Shown here: piece after piece, positions 1 to 11,184 of the stretch
Position numbering within the stretch: the first letter of the stretch is position 1
Layout: each line of letters starts with the position of its first letter
DNA from: Scolanthus callimorphus
Taxonomy: Eukaryota; Cnidaria; Anthozoa; Actiniaria; Edwardsiidae
Assembly (NCBI GenBank): GCA_033964015.1
Contig: CM066917.1
Location: forward strand, 30,269,951-30,333,950
Direction: 5' to 3'
DNA: 64,000 bases
Notes under the pieces: generated by a model
What the model was told of the DNA's origin: nothing
What the model saw: the letters and a program-made list of their open reading frames with translations, nothing else
The model's database searches: none
Position numbers and translations under genes: made by a program

Positions 1-33
1 CCATGTTTTATGCCCTTGGAAACAACCGACCGA

Positions 34-380
34 CCTGATGTCAAATGCATATAATCAATGCTTCTAGTGTATGAATATTAAAACAGATAACAGATATTTA
101 TAATAGAGAGGTGCGATGCACATGCAAATCAAACCTCATTTTGGGGTTTTGGGTACAATTTCAACAGATGCAAGCTCCCAATTCAACAATACGTTTGTCA
201 GATGAGAGTTCAATTAACAATGACCACATACACGCAGAATGTAGTGGTTTGCAACTCTAGTTTTTTGAGAAATTGTACCGAAAACACCAAAACGAGGTTT
301 TGTTTGCACGTGCATCGCACCTCCCTAATTATAAATATAAACTAGAAGCATCAATGATTATATGCATTTCAGATCAGTCA
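34..380. repeat. Foldback element (MITE-like)
   Basis: The two ends are imperfect inverted copies about 110-130 bp long. The left arm carries AATGCATATAATCAATGCTT and GAGGTGCGATGCAC, and the right arm carries the reverse complement of each. A spacer of about 90 bp separates them. No coding potential was seen. The form is that of a non-autonomous DNA transposon, but its superfamily cannot be assigned. Confidence 0.65.
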
Positions 381-392
381 GATGCTTCTAAG

Positions 393-537
393 GCCTAGTA
401 CATACGCCACTCTTATCATGAGCCGATCCAACCTGTTGCCTTGAAATACGCGAAAATCGGGATTATATATTACCGGTATGATTTAGAATAGTCTAGGTGA
501 CAGGCAGACCATGATAAGAGCGGCGTATGTACTAGGC
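393..537. repeat. Short MITE with inverted ends
   Basis: The ends GCCTAGTACATACGCC and GGCGTATGTACTAGGC are inverted copies that extend about 28 bp with one or two mismatches. The element is about 145 bp long and has no ORF. Similar TAAGG sequence occurs on both sides but does not form a clean target duplication. Confidence 0.65.
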
Positions 538-734
538 ATAAGGGGCTTAAACCATGGTTTCAAAATGAAGGTATTTTTGAAAATAATTACCCACAGGCAA
601 CCTTAAAATCTCCCAAAGAAGTGGTTTTATCTCATTGCAAGCACTTATAAAGTTGAGAATTTATATGAAGACCAGTTGCAAGCACTTTATATTTCTATGC
701 GGACAAGAAACCTACATGGTCAGGAAAGTCAATC

Positions 735-1424
735 ATTGGCTCTTACTTGGTGTTGCAAGGCACCAAACTTATTCCTCTCAATACCTTCTCCTCTGGTCCC
801 TACTCATCTTTAACCATTTGAAGCAAGTTGACACCAAGAAGCCATTTCAGTCCCTTGCACCAATGCACCAAAGCATCAAAGTCTATATTTCACTGACCCG
901 GGACACCGGGCCACTAAACTCTGTCATACAGTACTGAGTGGGACACCGGGCCACTGGGTCACCAAATTCTATATTTCACTGCCCCACTGACCCGGGACAC
1001 CGGGCCACTAAACTGTATGATACAACATTGCAATAGTCATTCTGTACTGAGTGGGACACCGGGACAGCGGGCCACTGGGTCACCAAGTGGCCCGCTGTCC
1101 CGGTGTCCCACTCGGTACAGAATGACTATTGCAATGTTGTATCATACAGTTTAGTGGCCCAGTGTCCCGGGTCAGTGGGCAGTGAAATATAGAATTTGGC
1201 GACCCAGTGTCCCGGTGTCCCACTCAGTACAGATTGACTATTGCAATGTTGTATGACAGAGTTTAGTGGCCCGGTGTCCCGGGTCAGTGAAATATAGACT
1301 TTGGTGCTTTGGTGCTTTGGTGCAAGGGACTGAAATGGCTTCTTGGTGTCAACTTGCTTCAAATGGTTAAAGATGAGTAGGGACCAGAGGAGAAGGTATT
1401 GAGGGGAATAAGTTTGGTGCCTTG
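735..1424. repeat. Long palindrome (foldback), left arm and most of right arm
   Basis: The sequence from about 735 to 1080 reappears as its reverse complement from about 1082 to 1424, with the centre near 1081. Each arm contains two diverged copies of a roughly 120-bp unit built around GGGACACCGGGCCACT. The missing outer end of the right arm is found at 4606-4630, directly after the LTR element that interrupts the palindrome. The open frames here are mirror images of each other and are not genes. Confidence 0.75.
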
Positions 1425-2369
1425 TGTGACCAGATCACTTTTCAGTGATTTTAAGTTCGCAAAACTCAGAAAGAGGACTTTAGAATTATTACTTTTTTGT
1501 ATCAGCACAAGGGAGAAGTAGGCGTTGTTATCTTCTTCCGTTGTATGCGCAGTCTGCTGTGTAATGGTTGCCGCTAATTTCCTAATTGCGCGATTTGCCG
1601 CTAAGTAGGTAAATAGTTCCTTTGTTGACCGGAAATCTAGCAAGGGCGGAACCCGTGTTTAAGTTTTGTTTCATTAATTTCTATTACAAGCTCGTTAGTG
1701 ATAGCTGGTATAAATACGCAGATTTAGGTTGTTAGAGAGAGAGATTGAAGAAGAGCAAAGCTGGGAAGTCGCAAAGCAGAGACAGTCAACAAGAGTCGGG
1801 GCTTTGCCCCCGGCCGGCTAAAGTCTTGAGTGTAAGCTGTGCTCTGTTCTCCGTTGTAAGTATTTTCGGAAAGATAGATTAGCTTTAGGATTTCAATTAT
1901 TCGTAGAGAGTTTTCGAACAAGATTTTGTGCGCAACAAGTGTTTCTGAGTAAGAATGTTTAGAGTCGTTTTGGAATTGTGACACAATAGTTTTCAGAAGA
2001 GTTTTTGATATTTCGCTAGAGTTGCGTGAGAGTTTTGACGGCGTTTAGTAGTTTTGGTTAGAATTGTTTAAAGAGTTTCGCCTTATAGAATTTCACATGT
2101 ATCGTAACAGTTTTGTAATATGTTCGTAAGTTCCGTAATAAATCTCTTATAAGTCCACTCCTTGCATCCATCATTTGTTCTCACGTTGCCTTCGCTCGCG
2201 GATCCTGATAAGTTTTATGTTCAGTTAATTTCAGTTTAAGTTTCAGGCGCGTCCTTATGTTAGCGCCAAACATTTCATTTCGCTTCTTTTTAGTTTTAGT
2301 TTCTTAACCGCGTGGATCGACGGCGCTTCCCGAGATTCGGGGAGTCGTCGCGCGTTTTCGCCGGTTACA
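1425..2369 (+). repeat. 5' LTR
   Basis: This 945-bp repeat starts TGTGACC and ends GGTTACA. It is nearly identical to 3462-4406; the differences seen are at about 1766 and 1826. Open frames on its minus strand recur in the second copy and are part of the repeat, not genes. Confidence 0.85.
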
Positions 2370-2372
2370 TTT

Positions 2373-2390
2373 TGGTACCAGGAGTGGGGT
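2373..2390 (+). other. Putative primer-binding site
   Basis: TGGTACCAGGAGTGGGG begins three bases after the 5' LTR. It starts with TGG, as expected for pairing with the CCA tail of a tRNA. The tRNA was not identified. Confidence 0.45.
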
Positions 2391-3461
2391 GCAAGTGTTC
2401 TTGTGGCTTAGGTTTTTATTAGGATTTAGATTTCCATTTAGGTTAGGTTTCTTACAACGGGAGAGAACACACGCTTAACATGAAAGGCACGACGAGACAC
2501 GCTGATTCGTGTGACCAATAATGCACGACCAACCGGACCAAGACAGGAATGATACGTGAAGCTCAAACGAGACAGACAACAGTCGGAGAATCTGGACACG
2601 ATTACAGCTCTGAAGTTTTGGGACACCCTTGTATGATCGGGACCAAGAAAAGCGATGGCAAACGCCACCTTCATGTTCCTGATGGCGATACAAGCGACTT
2701 GAGTGGAAGAAGTACGGGAATGATGGCTGTGAGAGGGTCTACGGAGATAGCACTCGTCCATTGGGGTTAAAATGGCGAGTCACTCACACGAGGTCTCGTT
2801 TCGTATAGTAGTAGCACCTCTGCCGACGGCAAGATTTCCCTGGGAGAAGTACCTATTCCACTGGTTGTTTCAAGACGGCGGGAGAGAGCTGGTTTTGCAT
2901 GGTAAAGCAGGAGTCTAGCTGTGGTATTTGGTAGTTAGCAGGGGTCTAACTATATAGTGTTCTAGGATTCGCCAGGGCCCGGTGAATTCCTAAAGTAGCC
3001 ACTAGAGAATGTGTGCTAAGAGACGTCCAGGACCGAGCTGCTGTCACAAGTATGATTCACAAAAGGACTTGACGTTTAATTTTGAGGGGATGGCGCGATC
3101 GAGTATCAAGGAGACTGCGAGGAACTGAATGGCGTGGTGGCGTGCGTTCCAATAAGAGTTGTGGTGTTCTAAACGGAACCACTGGCGGACAAGGCCGCAC
3201 TTTATTGATGAACAATTTCGTCGTAAGCCGAGTAAAGAGAGAAGTCAAGGCACAGATCAAGAGTGGGACTACGTGTGGTGCGGGTAAAAGTGCAGGGGAG
3301 TTACACGACATCAAACAAAGAACTGTACCGATGGTATGATGCTATATGATGCGGGAGTTAGATAAACAAGGACTTGACATTTTAGTTTCCTTTATAGCTG
3401 GACTTTGACTCATATATTGTTTAGTTCGCTCGAGGACGAGTCGAACAAAAGAGATGGCGAA
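2391..3461 (+). other. Internal region of the LTR element, non-coding
   Basis: This stretch holds only short open frames without recognisable retroviral domains. Near its end, CTCGAGGACGAG and a purine-rich AAAAGAGATGGCGA precede the second LTR, where a polypurine tract would lie. Confidence 0.5.
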
Positions 3462-4406
3462 TGTGACCAGATCACTTTTCAGTGATTTTAAGTTCGCAAA
3501 ACTCAGAAAGAGGACTTTAGAATTATTACTTTTTTGTATCAGCACAAGGGAGAAGTAGGCGTTGTTATCTTCTTCCGTTGTATGCGCAGTCTGCTGTGTA
3601 ATGGTTGCCGCTAATTTCCTAATTGCGCGATTTGCCGCTAAGTAGGTAAATAGTTCCTTTGTTGACCGGAAATCTAGCAAGGGCGGAACCCGTGTTTAAG
3701 TTTTGTTTCATTAATTTCTATTACAAGCTCGTTAGTGATAGCTGGTATAAATACGCAGATTTAGGTTGTTAGAGAGAGAGATTGAAGAAGAGCAAAGCTG
3801 GGAAATCGCAAAGCAGAGACAGTCAACAAGAGTCGGGGCTTTGCCCCCGGCCGGCTAAAGTATTGAGTGTAAGCTGTGCTCTGTTCTCCGTTGTAAGTAT
3901 TTTCGGAAAGATAGATTAGCTTTAGGATTTCAATTATTCGTAGAGAGTTTTCGAACAAGATTTTGTGCGCAACAAGTGTTTCTGAGTAAGAATGTTTAGA
4001 GTCGTTTTGGAATTGTGACACAATAGTTTTCAGAAGAGTTTTTGATATTTCGCTAGAGTTGCGTGAGAGTTTTGACGGCGTTTAGTAGTTTTGGTTAGAA
4101 TTGTTTAAAGAGTTTCGCCTTATAGAATTTCACATGTATCGTAACAGTTTTGTAATATGTTCGTAAGTTCCGTAATAAATCTCTTATAAGTCCACTCCTT
4201 GCATCCATCATTTGTTCTCACGTTGCCTTCGCTCGCGGATCCTGATAAGTTTTATGTTCAGTTAATTTCAGTTTAAGTTTCAGGCGCGTCCTTATGTTAG
4301 CGCCAAACATTTCATTTCGCTTCTTTTTAGTTTTAGTTTCTTAACCGCGTGGATCGACGGCGCTTCCCGAGATTCGGGGAGTCGTCGCGCGTTTTCGCCG
4401 GTTACA
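3462..4406 (+). repeat. Second LTR
   Basis: This is a 945-bp near-identical copy of 1425-2369. It is followed by the same TTTTGGTACCAGG leader that follows the first LTR. Confidence 0.85.
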
Positions 4407-4458
4407 TTTTGGTACCAGGAGTGGGGTGCAAGTGTTCTTGTGGCTTAGGTTTTTATTA

Positions 4459-4601
4459 GTTTCAGGTTTAAGTTTCAGGCGCGTCCTTATGTTAGCGCCA
4501 AACATTTCATTTCGCTTCTTTTTAGTTTTAGTTTCTTAACCGCGTGGATCGACGGCGCTTCCCGAGATTCGGGGAGTCGTCGCGCGTTTTCGCCGGTTAC
4601 A
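4459..4601 (+). repeat. Third, truncated LTR (3' end only)
   Basis: The last ~140 bp of the LTR, including the CGCCGGTTACA end, are repeated here. CTTG and then the outer part of the palindrome arm follow. Confidence 0.8.
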
Positions 4602-4630
4602 CTTGCAACACCAAGTAAGAGCCCAATCAT

Positions 4631-5550
4631 TATTCAAATTGTACCACTTTTACAAAATGGAGCTGGCCTGTGCTCATGATGGCTTCAGAAAGCAATCAAT
4701 GTTGGTAATGAGTCAATTGGTCTCTCTTATGAAGCACCAGGCTAGCCACTTGAATATGGGATGTTAAAGGGGCTCTCACACGCTTGCTGGCCACTTCTCT
4801 GAGTCTGACAAGAAAATAGCTCAATTCGCAATCCAATTCCATCCTCTTGATAACAGGTCAAAACAACCTAGAATTGCATTTGGTCTAACACTTGAAAGGT
4901 TTTTCTATTAATCTGGAGGATTATTTTGATTTCTATGGGCAAATGTACATGTGTTTTCATGGTTACAATTTTACTTATTTTATATCCACAGTGGACGAAT
5001 ATTAAGCATGCGAGAGCCCCTTTAAACTCCAACTCAACACTCCTCAAAAGTGGACATTGACATTGGAGACATATAAATAAAAACCACCAAATTAAAATAT
5101 CTATCCCGTATCTGTTTCAAGACAGACTCTTTTTGGTCTGCAGCAATGTTATCTATAAGCTTCATTCGTTTACTAGATGCATAATGAGTCTCCAAGCTTC
5201 ACTCATTTACTACATGAAATGAATGTAATGCAGCACTAAAACCAAGCTTGGCTAACCTGGTCAACAAACACATCTGTACAGTGCTGCAACTGATCTCTGT
5301 TTAAATTCTAAACATAAAAATGCTTGCAACAAGATAAAAACACTTCTCTGAGAGGTTTCAAATCAACTGTTGCTGCCAAAGCCATATGATACTCACAAAG
5401 ATAAATATGACACAGACAAAACGTGCTGTCCAATCAGAATCACTACCCAAACCTGTGCAGTGTCGTCCAGTATGTGACATCTGGCTGTATTGCTCAGACA
5501 TCTCACTCAAATCGTTTGATTGGGTGTCTGTTAACTCAGGCTATCTACTA
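4631..5550. other. No gene recognised
   Basis: This is AT-rich DNA with only short uninformative open frames. No coding exon, RNA gene or clear repeat was recognised. Confidence 0.5.
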
Positions 5551-5555
5551 GGGGG

Positions 5556-6303
5556 CATAATGCACCAGTCAAAGTACCCCCCCCCCCCAGTTTTCTTGTC
5601 TAAAGTCTAAAACGCAGACTGGAAAATGCATACTGGGTCTCTTCTCTCTGAAAACTCGAAAGAACAGTTATTTCATCATGTACATCAATTCATAAGAAGA
5701 TTGACAAACTGCAGTAAAAGGCAGAAATGTGCAGTTAACTGTCAAGCATGCCATTTTGTAGGCAGTTGTTTTATCTTTTACATCTCAAGGGGGTATTATT
5801 TTCTCAGATCTTAACGCAAATTTCAGAAATTTTTCATTAACATAAGAAAGCTACAACTACAATCAATATGTTATAGGTGTGCTTTTGATACAAAATATCA
5901 ATATCTATCGGGAATACAGCAGAGCTGTCAAAACAAGCCAGCGACCGCCGGAGCTCCATTGGGTTTGCCGAATGTGAGAGTTTTCTATTGAGTGAGCCAG
6001 AAAGCACATAGGAGTCCAGTTTATTACACAGAGTTTGATGAAAGTAGAATGATGAAGAGAAGCCATCCCATGTATTACCGTGTGGATTCCTCACTAGTAC
6101 AGTCTTTGGCTTTGAATGACTGATCAATAATAACAATGCAGTATCTCTTGGGCTGCTTCAGGGGGTGGGGGATTTCCTGCTATCTAGCCCATAAAACGTG
6201 TCCCCACATGGTGGGGAATTTGTAAGTTTTAGTACCAATTTCAGTCTAATGCCCCCACATATCCCAGGGTGGGGGGTCTCAGGGTTTACTTTGACTGGTG
6301 CAT
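5556..6303. repeat. Element bounded by short inverted repeats
   Basis: ATGCACCAGTCAAAGTA at about 5560 and TACTTTGACTGGTGCAT at about 6286 are exact inverted copies. They bound about 750 bp with GGGG/CCCC-rich inner ends and no recognisable transposase. It is probably a non-autonomous DNA transposon. Confidence 0.55.
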
Positions 6304-6332
6304 AACTACATTTTCAAAACTTGAAAATGACT

Positions 6333-7201
6333 CTTAAAGGCCCATGTCACAGTTGCATTGCATGCCATGTTGTATATATTTGGTTTTGAAAACAAAACAA
6401 AACAAAAATAACTGTTCAAAAACTTAAATTAATCTACCATCGATTTCATCTAAGCAAATACACTTGAAAAGAAAACCGCCACTAATTAGAGGCAGTACTT
6501 CAAGTTTTTGCACGTGAAACTTTGTGGTTTTGGCATGTAAACATTACGGTAAATTTTCCAAACCGTTAAAATTTGCGCCAGATTCGGCAGGGAAAACATA
6601 TGATGATTCGCACCAAATGCTTTTGGACATAATTGTAAACCGAAGCTTGAATCACTTGAAGCTTTTCTTGGCAAATGTCAAAGTTTGATGCGCCAAACGT
6701 CAAAGTTTAAAGCGCCAAACTGTCTAATTTTAGACATCAAAACTTTGAGGTACCGCCCCTAATTAGTGGCGTTTTTCTTTTCAAGTGTATTCGCTTAGAT
6801 GAAATCGATGGTATCAACTGCCTCTTGATCTGTTTTTTTTTTTGTTTAGATGTCAAGGATGTCAAGGACATGAGAGGTTTTCATATGACTGTAGTGAGTA
6901 ATTACAAATTACTCGGTAATTGTGATTGCTTTGGGTTGTGATTGGTCACAGGCAAGATCTTTGATCCTTCAGCCAATCAGATCGCATAGAGAAAACAATC
7001 ACACAGTTACTTGTGATTACTTTGCTTGCAAAAAGGAGATTGGGAATCACCTAGCTCTCTGATTGGTTTGTTGTTGAATTACTATATCGCATTTGAGTGA
7101 ATTACTCATGAATTGCTTTCACAACAGCCATGTAAAAAAACACTCTAAACAATTAACATGGCATGCAATGCATTATTGAACAGTAGTGGCATGGGCCTTT
7201 A
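6333..7201. repeat. Outer MITE with a second MITE nested inside
   Basis: TTAAAGGCCCATG at the left and CATGGGCCTTTAA at the right are inverted. Just inside them GCATTGCATGCCATG and CATGGCATGCAATGC also pair. The element is about 870 bp long and is interrupted by the inner element at 6435-6813. Confidence 0.6.
6435..6813. repeat. Inner MITE with ~60-bp inverted ends
   Basis: TACCATCGATTTCATCTAAG and its reverse complement form the ends, and pairing continues through ACTTGAAAAGAAAA and CGCCACTAATTAG. No ORF of interest. Ends of the form TA...TA would fit a mariner-type insertion. Confidence 0.65.
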
Positions 7202-7203
7202 AA

Positions 7204-8300
7204 AGAAGAAGATAAAAACTAAGCAGCAATAGGCCCTTTGCAGCTGAACTGTCATGTTATTTCACTATGAGCCTGGAATAGGCATTTAGTTAGATTTCGT
7301 AGAGTAAATCAAACTGGAAGAGCATACATCAAAATTTTCAGCTCACTTGTTTACAAAATTGCAAAGAAATTTGATTGAGTCTGCATATTCTAATTGATTT
7401 AACCAAGTGTTTTTACCAGCTGGTAAAAAGAATACAGATCAACTACTTTTCAATTTTTGCTATCCAATACAACCATGTGAAAGCCAAACTGCAAAGGGCC
7501 TATTACTTCATGCTGGAACATTTTCAATAGTACTACGGATCTCACCGAACTGTCGTGTTGCGTTCATGCTGCTACCACGCCCACTTGAGCATCTACAAGT
7601 TGCCTCCATTCCTTTGCTCACATAAATTTCAATGACACGCAGATTTCACAGGATTTTCTTGGAATGCTGCAAAAGAGAAAATGGAGCTTGGAGAAACTGG
7701 TTGATCAAGTTTGTGCGCAAGCAAGAAAATATCAATTTATCTGCTCTACAACACACACAAAAACACTTTTTGTGGCCTTTAGATGGCTCGTTTACCTTTG
7801 AGAATTTGTGGGGAATCGTTTTATTTTCTATCAAACTTTGAGCAAAATGTTGTGTATTGGTCATTGAACAATATATCACTTGTGAAAGCGTGCACTGTTC
7901 ATGAATTTTTTACTAGCAAAAACACGGATGCTGTTGTTGTAAATCCAGCCAAATCAGTCAAGTTGGTATACAAGATCCTAGACGAGGTTGTGACATTTGT
8001 GTGCAGAGGCCTCTCTTCAAAGCAGAGAAAAAAATTGAAATTGACTCTGCTAGCAAGGTATGCTGAACCACATTTAATTTAATAATTTTTTCACTATAAC
8101 ACATTCTCTGAAATAGTTATATTTTACATAAATAGCAGTGCTATCAGTGGAAGTTTTTGCCAACGTTCTCTGTGTGATTCCATGCTGTGTGGGATAAACT
8201 GTGATAATGGACCGTACACTGAGCTGCTAAATCATGACTTCGACCCAAGTTAACTAATACAAACTCTTACAAAATAATGCCCGATCAACTCAATTACTAA
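7204..8300. other. No gene recognised
   Basis: Several open frames of 60-100 codons exist on both strands between 7407 and 8082, but none has a recognisable domain or supported splice structure. Confidence 0.4.
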
Positions 8301-8930
8301 TCGTTAAGGCTACTAATCTCTAATATTTTATACCCTGCGAGCAGTGGTTTCCTTTGGCCTAGGAGAAGAGGAAACCGCTGCGCATCTCGACGCTTCACTT
8401 TGGGTCCTTTGAAGTATTTTCATTCTGGTGTAATTTACGTTAGCGAGCTTAAATCTGCAAACGTACGTAATGAATTAAGAAAATTGTATCTTACTTGATA
8501 AGTAGTAGTCGTCCTGTGCTGTAAAACCAACGCGTTTTCTACTTGAAACGAGAAGAAAATCGAGTCGAGGAGTCGAGTGGGAAGCGTGGAAGGCGCCATT
8601 TTGACCATACCACAGGCCTCCCACCAACGAAGGTAGCTGCGATTAAAATATGCGAATAATGGAATGGGTAATTTTAGTTAGTAGAAACCCACTCGCATAC
8701 TATCACGAATCCTGCATTCTGATTGGCTCCGCTACTTATTATCTACCACGCAATATATAGTGAGTAGCGAAAACGCTAGCGCAAAACTTTCTAAAACATA
8801 AATACGTATTAGCACAAAAACTCGAAGGTAGTTTATATGCTAGTAGACTAAAATATGAAAATCCGCGAACGAGGTATTTTGCCAAGCTGGATCCTGATAA
8901 ACGGACCTGTCAACCAGTTGAACTGAGAAA

Positions 8931-9156
8931 AATATATATAATGAAAGGTCGACGAACAGCTTAAACGATGATTATTTAATACGATATTTCAATCGGCCAT
9001 TACCGATCTTCTTCAGGTTTTGAATGGAGATATTTACATTGCATGCAATGTAAATATCTCCATTCAAAACCTGAAGAAGATCGGTAATGGCCGATTGAAA
9101 TATCGTATTAAATAATCATCGTTTAAGCTGTTCGTCGACCTTTCATTATATATATT
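8931..9156. repeat. Perfect 226-bp palindrome
   Basis: Two 113-bp arms meet at GCATGC (9041-9046) with no spacer and no mismatch that I can find. Each arm holds a copy of a module containing CTGAAGAAGATCGG and CGATTGAAATATCG. A diverged relative lies at about 63020-63090. Such a spacer-free palindrome can be a recent inverted duplication or an assembly/library artefact. Confidence 0.8.
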
Positions 9157-9177
9157 ATATGCTAGTGGATTTCTGCT

Positions 9178-9340
9178 AGAGTGGTTTTCATCCGACTGTG
9201 AAATAGATACGAGCCAAATAGGCACTACTATACACTACGAAAGTCATTTGAATTGTATTCTCCTTTGTAATTATGACTAGTAGACACTATTAAACACTGA
9301 CTATTAGTTTTTGTTTCACAGCCGGATGAAAACCACTCTA
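9178..9340. repeat. Short MITE
   Basis: AGAGTGGTTTTCATCCG and CGGATGAAAACCACTCT are inverted ends about 25 bp long, 163 bp apart overall. No coding content. Confidence 0.6.
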
Positions 9341-9454
9341 AAACAATTAGACTACTCGTTCTCGTTTCTCTATGAGTCTGTCAATAGCACCAGCAAGTTA
9401 AAGTGACAAAAGGCAGGTTTCATTCACCACAGTACTTTTAATCAACAATGGCGG

Positions 9455-9620
9455 CCATGGGACGGATCTACCCAAAGAGGTATAGCAATGGATAGGGATG
9501 GATAGCAATGGATGGCAATGGATAAGTGATGGATAGCAATGGATAGGGACTGATACAGAAGATATAACCAGGACACTATAGTGTACCATATATGACGGAT
9601 CTACCCAAAGAGGTAGCTGA
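9455..9620. repeat. GGATAGCAAT-type tandem repeat between direct repeats
   Basis: Imperfect tandem copies of GGATAGCAATGGATAGGGAT-like sequence lie between two direct copies of ACGGATCTACCCAAAGAGGT (about 9462 and 9594). Confidence 0.6.
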
Positions 9621-9706
9621 CCACAAGGTTGGCACAATCTAACCTAGCCATAATTACACTATATGGCGTAGTCAACTCGGCGCTATGCACCTCGTTAACT
9701 ATCTAT

Positions 9707-10053
9707 TGGCTGATTGCATTTTAAACCGCACCGGGGGGTCGAGGACCTCTTTTAAAAAGACCCCCTCCCCTGGAATTTCCACTCGTGAAACAGACCCCCT
9801 CCGCTGGAATTTCCAACCTCATAAAGGACCCCCTCCCCTGGAATTTCCATTTTTTCTGGCAAAATACCCCTGGAAAATCTATTTTAGGATAAAATGTCCC
9901 TGGAAAGTCACCTTTTTTACCCCTCCCCCCTGGAATTTCCAATCTCCAGACACACCCCCTCCCGTGGAATTTCCAGAGTCCAAAACAACCCCCCTGGAAA
10001 ATGTTCCATAGGTCCTCAACCCCCCCGGTGCGGATTAAAAATGCAATCAGCCA
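9707..10053. repeat. TIR element filled with TGGAATTTCCA tandem units
   Basis: The ends pair over about 40 bp (left GGCTGATTGCATTTTAAACC, right its near reverse complement). The interior has eight diverged units of the type CCCCTCCCCTGGAATTTCCA; five carry GGAATTTCC intact. The open frames that span it on both strands are repeats read as protein. Similar motif clusters occur in the window at 41340-41455, 46490-46665 and 58020-58110. Confidence 0.7.
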
Positions 10054-10059
10054 TTGACT

Positions 10060-11150
10060 CATAGAAAACTCGAACATGCGACTTATTAGTTGGTCGTAAT
10101 CATATAGTTTTTAGAATAGTATTTAATAACAATTTTACATATCAATTTCTAAAATATATTTATATTTACTAGAAATATCTGAAAGATATGGGAATGCTCG
10201 GAGCTATGGCAGTAAAATCAGACAATGAGGTATCGTTGAAATGTTGTAAACTGTAAAAGTGCAGTTTCTTTAGCCGGAAATGTTTTTTTTCTTCTACAAA
10301 TATTGAATTTCTCTCGGGCGCCAGAGATCTAGTTCAGAACGGTTTGGTTGACAGCTGTAAGAGCTGGGTTTTGTTCTAAGCTAAATAGAATATGACGGTT
10401 GCTCACTTGCTCAGCTAAGTTATCGGTCTCACAAATTTACGGGCATCACTTTGAGTGGTCTCGAGAGGTTTGGATAAAAGCTAAATCTTGCATTGACTAG
10501 GTGTAGCTCCCGCTAAGTGCCAACGTCTGCATGAACAGAAATGTAAGCAAAGTATCTCAAAGTAAGACTTCAATATTTCTTGACCTACTTGACCTACTAT
10601 GGAACTAGCGCTAACACAAATTGTGAACCTTGTCCTTTAATAATTTTCACAATTTTCACTTGTTTGCTTGACCAACTGGAAACCCGCGAGCCTAATGAGC
10701 ACCCTAGCTGAATTCTGATAAACATTGCTCGACCGTAATTAAAACTACGTGTCAGTTATCGAAAACGCGAACTCTGAGGTCAAATGTCATTTGAACAACG
10801 TCAAGAATGCATATGGACATGAACATTGCTACCGGACATGAAAATTGTCTATAATAACATCTCGCGCATGTACGGCGCATATTTTGACCGCTGACCTCAC
10901 TTTTGAGAGGGGGTAGATGATTTTGTGGACATGAAAAAGACATGAAAAATCACCTCTCACGCATGTAACGGCAAGAATAGACTTGCTCTCCGCTCGCTAA
11001 GCTCGCTCCGAGCAATTATTATTATTGTAATCTTTAAGTATATTTCAGCCTTTTGGGCTGCAATGTTTATTGAATAATAAACTATCTATCTATCTTACTA
11101 TCTATCTTTGCTAAATTTGTTAAAATAGAAAATCATTAGAAAATCAGCAA
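10060..11150. other. No gene; microsatellite and possible retroelement tail
   Basis: AT-rich DNA with no recognised exon. Near 11040-11100 a stretch ending in repeated TATC units follows an AATAATAAAC segment, resembling the 3' tail of a non-LTR element, but too little remains to classify it. Confidence 0.4.
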
Positions 11151-11178
11151 CAAGGTAAGGTACTCTACGGTAAAAATA

Positions 11179-11184
11179 TTTATT
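11179..11184 (-). terminator. Candidate poly(A) signal of the carotenoid oxygenase gene
   Basis: AATAAA on the minus strand lies about 440 bp downstream of the stop codon. No other evidence marks the transcript end. Confidence 0.25.

Larger units (their letters stand above)
1425..4601 (+). mobile_element. Non-autonomous LTR retroelement with three LTR copies
   Basis: Two 945-bp direct repeats (1425-2369 and 3462-4406) begin TGTGACC and end GGTTACA, as LTRs do. I see only two base differences between them. They flank about 1.09 kb of non-coding internal DNA. After the second LTR the first ~52 bases of internal sequence are repeated and run into a third, truncated LTR (4459-4601). The whole block is flanked by CTTG on both sides (1421-1424 and 4602-4605), consistent with a 4-bp target duplication. 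No gag, protease, RT or integrase was recognised, so it would need proteins in trans. The general form and the CTCGAGGACGAG motif near 3430 suggest a Gypsy-type relative, which is inference. Confidence 0.85.

Noticed and set aside
1359..1984. Open frames of 94 and 86 codons on the minus strand, repeated at 3342-4021
   Set aside because: They lie wholly inside the LTR copies and have no domain; the duplication is that of the LTR.
9685..10077. Proline/tryptophan-rich open frames on both strands
   Set aside because: They are translations of the TGGAATTTCCA tandem units between inverted ends.
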